From positions 1-64,000 of the forward strand of contig CAZWXD010000011.1 of assembly GCA_964638035.1 (NCBI GenBank): a DNA stretch of 64,000 bases, given 5' to 3'. This document shows positions 59,826 through 64,000 of this stretch, in pieces; position 1 is the stretch's first letter, and each line of letters starts with the position of its first letter. Both the position numbers and the translations under genes were made by a program. The DNA comes from JAGGAG01 sp964638035 (GTDB lineage Bacteria > Gemmatimonadota > Gemmatimonadetes > Gemmatimonadales > GWC2-71-9). The notes under the pieces were generated by a model. That model did no database searches, was not told where the DNA came from, and worked only from the letters and a program-made list of their open reading frames with translations.

Positions 59826-60869
59826 ATGGCAATGTTCGGCCGGAAGCGGACAACCGTCGCTCTCGATATCGGCAGCGGGCTGATCAAGCTCGTGGCGATC
59901 CAGCACGGCTCGGGTGAGCCGGTGCTGACGAAGGTGGCGTTCACGTCGGTGGTGGACGACGCCATCGTCGAGGGTGAGGTCATGGACCCGGGCATCGTCG
60001 CGGACGCGATCCGCGGGCTGATGGCATCGGCCGGGGTCAAGGCGAAGCAGGTGGTGACGGCGGTGGGCGGCCGTGACGTGATCATCAAGAAGATCACGAT
60101 GGACCGGATGAAGGAGGCCGAGGCGCGCGAGGTGATCCGCTGGGAGGCGGAGCAGCACGTGCCGTTCGACATGGAGAACGTCGAGCTCGACTTCCAGATC
60201 CTGGATCCCGAGGGCGACGGCCTCCAGATGACGGTGCTGCTGGTGGCGGCCAAGCGGGAGCTGATCGAGACGAAGTTGACGCTCCTCTCGGACGTGGGCC
60301 TCGAGCCGAGCATCATCGACGTCGACGCCTTTGCGCTGCACAACGCGTTCGCCCTCAACTACCCCGAGGCGATGCGCGGCCTGGTGGGGCTGGTGAACAT
60401 CGGGCACGAGGTGACCAACGTGAACGTGCTGGACGACGGGGTGCCGGTGCTCACGCGTGACATCGCGGTGGGCGTGCGGCGGTTCCGCGAGGACATGCAG
60501 CGCGAGCGCGGCATGTCGGCGGACGAGGCCGACCGGATCCTGCAGGGTGGCGACACCACCCCGGAGCTCGAGCCGTTCCTGGAGACGCGGGGTGAGGAGA
60601 TCGCGGTGGGCATCGAGCGCGCCGCGGCCTTCCTGCAGTCCTCGTCCCGCTCGTCCAGCACGCTGGGCCGGCTCTTCACCACGGGCGGCGGCGCCCGCAT
60701 CCCGGGGCTCAACCGGGTGCTGGCCGACCGCCTGCGCCTCCCGGTGCAGCTGGCCAACCCGCTGGAGAAGCTGCGCGTCGCGGACGGCGTGCTCGACATG
60801 ATGGTGATGGACGACGTCGCGCCGCTCCTGATGCTGCCGGTTGGCCTGGCCCTTCGTTCCGCCGCGTGA
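59826..60869 (+). CDS. pilM: Type IV pilus assembly protein PilM
   Basis: 347 residues from ATG 59826 (59832 also possible; the upstream in-frame ATG at 59790 lacks a ribosome site). PilM is an actin-like cytoplasmic ATPase that binds the PilN tail. Visible: TTVALDIGSGLIKLVAI (phosphate-1 loop), VVTAVGGRDVIIKKITMDRM, a VIRWEAEQHVPFD segment, GLVGLVNIGHEVTNVNVLDDG (phosphate-2) and FTTGGGARIPGLNRVL (adenosine site). Length is typical. First of a compact pilMNOPQ operon. Confidence 0.95.
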   Translation: MAMFGRKRTTVALDIGSGLIKLVAIQHGSGEPVLTKVAFTSVVDDAIVEGEVMDPGIVADAIRGLMASAGVKAKQVVTAVGGRDVIIKKITMDRMKEAEAREVIRWEAEQHVPFDMENVELDFQILDPEGDGLQMTVLLVAAKRELIETKLTLLSDVGLEPSIIDVDAFALHNAFALNYPEAMRGLVGLVNIGHEVTNVNVLDDGVPVLTRDIAVGVRRFREDMQRERGMSADEADRILQGGDTTPELEPFLETRGEEIAVGIERAAAFLQSSSRSSSTLGRLFTTGGGARIPGLNRVLADRLRLPVQLANPLEKLRVADGVLDMMVMDDVAPLLMLPVGLALRSAA

Positions 60870-60888
60870 TCCCGGGAGCCCAACAGCC

Positions 60889-61599
60889 ATGATGATCACT
60901 GTCAATCTGAAGCCAGGCCTCAAGCGCAAGTCGGGGGGGTCGCCCCTTGCCGGCATCGGCGACCGGGTCAAGTCGGCCGTCGCGCAGGTCAGGGACCCGC
61001 TGCTCATCGCCGCCGTGGTGGCGTGGGTGGCGGTCGGGGGCTGGCTCTTCACCGTGTGGCAGAAGCAGAGTTCCGAGCTGGGTGACCTCGAGCCGCGGCT
61101 GGAGCAGGCCCGCGCCGAGAACCGCCGCTTCAAGGCGTTCATCCAGCAGAAGAAGAAGCAGGAGCTGATCCGCGACTCGCTCCTGGCGCAGATCGGCGTG
61201 ATCAGCGAGGTGGACCGCGACCGCTACGTGTGGTCGCACGTGCTGGACGAGGTGGCGCAGGCGCTGCCGGCGTACACCTGGCTCACCGAGATCGCCCATG
61301 AGGGCCCGGCGGCGGGCGCGCCGGCCCAGCCGCAGCAGCGGGACACCACGACCACGGACAGCACGGTCACCCCGCCGCCCAGCTTCCGCATCCAGGGCCG
61401 CACGGTGGACATCCAGGCCTACACCAAGTTCCTGCGCCAGCTCGAGGCGTCACCGTGGATCGGGAATGTCCAGCCGGTGTCGGTCACGACGGTGGTGGAG
61501 CAGGAGCGGCCGGTGACCGCGTTCACCGTGAAGGCCAACTTCGTCACGGCCGATTCGGCGTACATCCGGACCGTGCCCCTCAGTCAGTCGGTGAGGTAA
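60889..61599 (+). CDS. pilN: Type IV pilus assembly protein PilN
   Basis: 236 residues from ATG 60889 (60892 is a second Met). The short cytoplasmic N-terminus (MMITVNLKPGLKRK) matches the conserved INLLP-type motif that docks into PilM. One membrane helix (LLIAAVVAWVAVGGWLFTVW) is followed by a coiled coil (about 60-100) and a ferredoxin-like domain (VDIQAYTKFLRQLEAS). A Gly/Pro/Thr-rich linker interrupts the latter. It partners PilO in the inner-membrane alignment complex. Confidence 0.92.
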   Translation: MMITVNLKPGLKRKSGGSPLAGIGDRVKSAVAQVRDPLLIAAVVAWVAVGGWLFTVWQKQSSELGDLEPRLEQARAENRRFKAFIQQKKKQELIRDSLLAQIGVISEVDRDRYVWSHVLDEVAQALPAYTWLTEIAHEGPAAGAPAQPQQRDTTTTDSTVTPPPSFRIQGRTVDIQAYTKFLRQLEASPWIGNVQPVSVTTVVEQERPVTAFTVKANFVTADSAYIRTVPLSQSVR

Positions 61600-61602
61600 G
61601 CC

Positions 61603-62232
61603 ATGGCACTCACGCTTTCCGGCGACAAGCGCTCCAGTTCGATCCTGCTGATCCTGCTGGCGCTGGGCCTGGGCTATGTCGGCTACAACGGGCTCGAGGT
61701 GGCCAAGATCGGCGGGCTCAAGGCGCGCAAGGTGCGCATCGCGGCGATCCAGGACACCGTGCGGCAGCTCGAGGCCCAGACCGACACCGCCAAGAAGGAA
61801 CTGGCACAGGGCACCGTGGAGGACCTGCGGCAGAAGCTCGAGGGGTACCGGGCGAGCCTGGGCCTGCTGCGCCGGCTCGTGCCCGAGCGCAACGAGGTGC
61901 CGAACCTGATCGACGACATCAGCACGCGGGCCAAGATCCGCGGCGTGAGCGTGGCCGACCTGCAGCCCCTGGGCGAGGTGGGCGGCCCGGCGCCGTTCAG
62001 CACGCAGCGCTACAACATGCGGGTCACCGGCCACTATGACCAGATCGGCGAGTTCCTGGCCGACATTGCCTCGCTGCAGCGGGTGATCGTGCCGGGCGAC
62101 CTGGTCCTGACACCGGCCGCCGCAAATGCGGCCAGGGCCCTGGGTGACTCCACCGGGGCGCTGCTCGACGCGAAGTTCCAGATCCGTACTTACGTGAAGT
62201 CCGCCGCGGAGGGAGACCCCAGTGGCACCTGA
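61603..62232 (+). CDS. pilO: Type IV pilus assembly protein PilO
   Basis: 209 residues. One N-terminal helix (SSILLILLALGLGYVGYN), a coiled coil (about 45-95, VRQLEAQTDTAKKELAQ) and a C-terminal ferredoxin-like PilO domain (PERNEVPNLIDDISTRAK, YNMRVTGHYDQIGEFLADIASLQR). Forms heterodimers with PilN. The gene overlaps pilP by 11 bases. Confidence 0.93.
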   Translation: MALTLSGDKRSSSILLILLALGLGYVGYNGLEVAKIGGLKARKVRIAAIQDTVRQLEAQTDTAKKELAQGTVEDLRQKLEGYRASLGLLRRLVPERNEVPNLIDDISTRAKIRGVSVADLQPLGEVGGPAPFSTQRYNMRVTGHYDQIGEFLADIASLQRVIVPGDLVLTPAAANAARALGDSTGALLDAKFQIRTYVKSAAEGDPSGT

Positions 62233-63085
62233 TCGCCGATGGGCCGCGCTGCTGCTTGCCGTGGTGGTGGCGGCATGTGGCAGCTCGAAGAAGCAGGCCG
62301 AACTCGAGGCCGCCGAGGCTGCGAAGCTGGCGACACTCCGGGCGCGCACCGACAGCATCCGGAAGGCGCGCACGGCCGACTCCCTGCAGGCCGTGCAGTG
62401 GGCCGCGTGCAGCGACTCCACCCTGGCGGCGCTCAGCAAGACCGCCGCGGGTCGCCGCGCCCTCAAGAAGGTGCCGGCGGGTCAGGTGGCACCGGAAGTG
62501 ACGGGCGCGTGCGGCGCGCAGAAGCTCACCCAGGCCGCCCTGGCTGCCCGTGGGGACTCGGCGGCGAGCAAGGCGGGTGGGGTAGACCAGCCGGCAGGTA
62601 CCGCGGCAGGTACCGCGGCAGGAACCGCTGCAGCGGCAGCGCCAGCGGCGCCCCAGCAGGTCGCCCGGGCTGACTCTGCCCCGGCCATGCCGGCGCCCAG
62701 GGCGGTCGATTCACTCGACCCGCCGGCACCCGCGGAGCAGCAGGCGGAGGCATCGAGCGGCGACGTGCTCCGCGAGACCTACGCCTACGGCGGTGGCGCC
62801 CGCGACCCGTTCATGTCGCTGATCAACACGAAGTCGGCCGGTCCCGAGCTGGTGGACCTCCAGCTCGTGGCCATCTACCAGGACATGCGGTCGTCGGCGA
62901 ACAGCGTCGTCGTGCTGCGTGAGAAGCAATCGGGCAAGCGGCACAAGCTGCGCACGGGCGACCAGATCGGCCGGCTGCGCGTGGCGCAGGTTCGTGCGAA
63001 GGATGTGGTGTTCACGGTGGAAGACTTCGGGTTCGAGCGCCAGGAAACTCTCTCGCTCCGCAAGCAGGAGGATGTAGCCCAATGA
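62222..63085 (+). CDS. pilP: Type IV pilus lipoprotein PilP
   Basis: 287 residues from GTG 62222, inside the end of pilO. Lipobox LLLAVVVAACGSS. Residues about 25-180 are a long, low-complexity linker (Ala/Asp/Lys-rich helix, then an AGT repeat at about 125-140). The conserved beta domain (about 190-285: GARDPFMSLIN, LQLVAIYQDMRSSANSVVVL, HKLRTGDQIGRLRVAQV) binds PilQ. It is longer than usual PilP (about 170) because of the linker. Stop overlaps pilQ by ATGA. Confidence 0.9.
   Translation: MAPDRRWAALLLAVVVAACGSSKKQAELEAAEAAKLATLRARTDSIRKARTADSLQAVQWAACSDSTLAALSKTAAGRRALKKVPAGQVAPEVTGACGAQKLTQAALAARGDSAASKAGGVDQPAGTAAGTAAGTAAAAAPAAPQQVARADSAPAMPAPRAVDSLDPPAPAEQQAEASSGDVLRETYAYGGGARDPFMSLINTKSAGPELVDLQLVAIYQDMRSSANSVVVLREKQSGKRHKLRTGDQIGRLRVAQVRAKDVVFTVEDFGFERQETLSLRKQEDVAQ
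62596..62644 (+). repeat. Short in-frame repeat within pilP linker
   Basis: Three 12-base units (GGTACCGCGGCA, GGTACCGCGGCA, GGAACCGCTGCA) followed by further GCGGCA-type triplets encode the AGTAAGTAAGTAAAAA stretch of the PilP linker. This is a site prone to slippage and length variation. Confidence 0.6.
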
Positions 63086-64000
63086 CGCGCCTGTTCCGTA
63101 CACTGCTGGCTGCCGCCCTGGTCATGGGCGCGGCTCCCGCCCACGCGGCGGCGCCTCCGGCCGGCGAGCTGACGGCCGTACGCATCGTTGCGGCGCCTGG
63201 CCGGGTCGACTTCGTGCTCCGGGTGTCTGGCCCGGTGGAAGTCAGCGACTTCCTCCTGTCCTCGCCCGACCGCCTCGTGCTCGACCTCATGGGTACCACG
63301 CTTGGTGATGCCGGCGTGAAGCTCTACGACGGGGTCAACCGCGGCGGGATCACCAACGTTCGCTATGCCCAGTACAAGCCCGACGTGGTGCGGGTGGTGC
63401 TCGACCTCGAGTCGGCCCGGACCTACAAGGTCGAGAAGGCCGGCGGGGAGATCCGGGTGTCCTTCGGCACCGCGTCACCGGTGGCGTTCGCCGAGTGGAG
63501 CACGGACGGCAACGCCGCTGCGCAGGTGGTCAGGGCCTCGGCGTCCCGGACGGTCGCGGCGGCCGACGAGCCCGTTGCGAGCGAGGTTGACGCGGCCAGC
63601 CAGTTGCCGCGCGCCGCGTCGGCCCCGCAGTATGCCGGCCCCGAGGTGGGCGTGCCCCTGGAGCAGTCGACCGCCATGCGGTCGCGGCAGGAGCCGCGCA
63701 TCACCGTCACGTGGGACCGGGCGAGCATCGCCGACGTGGTGGCGGGCTTTGCCGCCTTCAGCGGGCGCACCATCATCCTGGGCAAGGACATCAAGGGTGA
63801 GGTGAACGCCGAGATCAAGAACCAGCCCTGGCCGCAGGCGTTCCAGGCCGTGCTGGCCACGCAGGGCCTCACGGCGCAGGAGATGCCCGGCGGGATCATC
63901 CGGGTGGATGCCCCGCAGGTGCTGGCCGCGCTCGACTCGCTCGAGCCGCTGGAGACCAGCGTGGTGCGGATCAACTATGCCCAGGCGGCTTCGCTGAGCA
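63082..64000 (+). CDS. pilQ: Type IV pilus secretin PilQ, 5' part (runs off the window)
   Basis: 306 codons are visible, open to the window end. Signal peptide MTRLFRTLLAAALVMGAAPAHA. An AMIN domain (about residues 28-130, FVLRVSGPVEVSDFLLSSPDRLVLDL, VRVVLDLESARTYKVEKAGGEIRVSF) binds peptidoglycan. After a variable linker, the secretin/TonB N-terminal (STN) domain starts near residue 210 (ITVTWDRASIADVVAGFAAF) and continues AEIKNQPWPQAFQAVLATQGL. The N-domain repeats and secretin barrel lie outside. PilQ is the outer-membrane pore for the pilus, partnered by PilP encoded just upstream. Confidence 0.93.
   Translation, partial: MTRLFRTLLAAALVMGAAPAHAAAPPAGELTAVRIVAAPGRVDFVLRVSGPVEVSDFLLSSPDRLVLDLMGTTLGDAGVKLYDGVNRGGITNVRYAQYKPDVVRVVLDLESARTYKVEKAGGEIRVSFGTASPVAFAEWSTDGNAAAQVVRASASRTVAAADEPVASEVDAASQLPRAASAPQYAGPEVGVPLEQSTAMRSRQEPRITVTWDRASIADVVAGFAAFSGRTIILGKDIKGEVNAEIKNQPWPQAFQAVLATQGLTAQEMPGGIIRVDAPQVLAALDSLEPLETSVVRINYAQAASLS

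Noticed and set aside
59533..59883. 116-codon frame in the leader before pilM
   Set aside because: It overlaps the start of pilM in another frame, has no ribosome site, and its sequence has no family resemblance.
1..64000. tRNA or rRNA genes, insertion sequences, prophage or integrase genes
   Set aside because: None was recognised by reading. A tRNAscan or IS search would be needed to rule out small or degenerate copies.

Overview
The window is high-GC DNA from a diderm bacterium, most likely of the Gemmatimonadota (FCB superphylum). This is inferred from the gene mix: a SprA-type outer-membrane translocon, a PorV-like barrel, a GWxTD-domain protein, CarboxypepD_reg/TonB-dependent receptors, LptF/LptG and a complete type IV pilus (T4P) system. 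No rRNA, tRNA, CRISPR array, insertion sequence or prophage was recognised. Genes are dense, with many 4-bp ATGA stop/start overlaps.

Layout. 1-8.8 kb: 3' end of a TonB-dependent receptor, a giant secreted protein with a type IX secretion (T9SS)-like C-terminal domain, a PorV/PorQ barrel and a GWxTD protein, separated by GC hairpins. 8.8-16 kb: ctaB (heme O synthase, minus), a second CarboxypepD_reg TonB-dependent receptor, and lptG-lptF (minus). 15.9-23.7 kb: sprA overlapping a glutaminyl-cyclase-like M28 lipoprotein, then a DUF481 protein. 23.9-28.8 kb: a ComEA-like HhH protein and pilB-pilT-pilC. 28.9-33.8 kb: a metalloprotease remnant, an M48 peptidase, CPBP protease plus DapA-family enzyme (minus), and small membrane/lipoprotein genes. 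33.8-43.7 kb: envelope enzymes (L,D-transpeptidase, M15-like peptidase, M28 peptidase, desaturase, NAD(P)-binding protein, Slt-type transglycosylase, DUF983). 43.8-64 kb: pilS-pilR, a glycosyltransferase/methyltransferase block, two pilA-like genes, a second NtrC-type two-component system, three minor prepilins and pilM-N-O-P-Q (pilQ runs off the end).

How it fits together. The T4P genes fall in three blocks. Three matches to the sigma-54 -24/-12 consensus lie upstream of pilA1, pilA2 and the pilM operon, and two NtrC-class regulators encoded nearby could drive them. Between pilSR and pilA sit a methyltransferase, a polyprenyl-phosphate-sugar-synthase-like GT2, a GT39-like membrane transferase and two tandem TMTC-like membrane/TPR proteins. 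This suggests lipid-linked O-glycosylation of surface proteins, possibly the pilins.

The most unusual observation is the translational overlap of sprA with a glutaminyl-cyclase-like gene, together with a run of predicted signal peptides that would leave Gln at mature position +1. That matches the pyroglutamate rule described for T9SS-bearing Bacteroidota and suggests it extends to this lineage.
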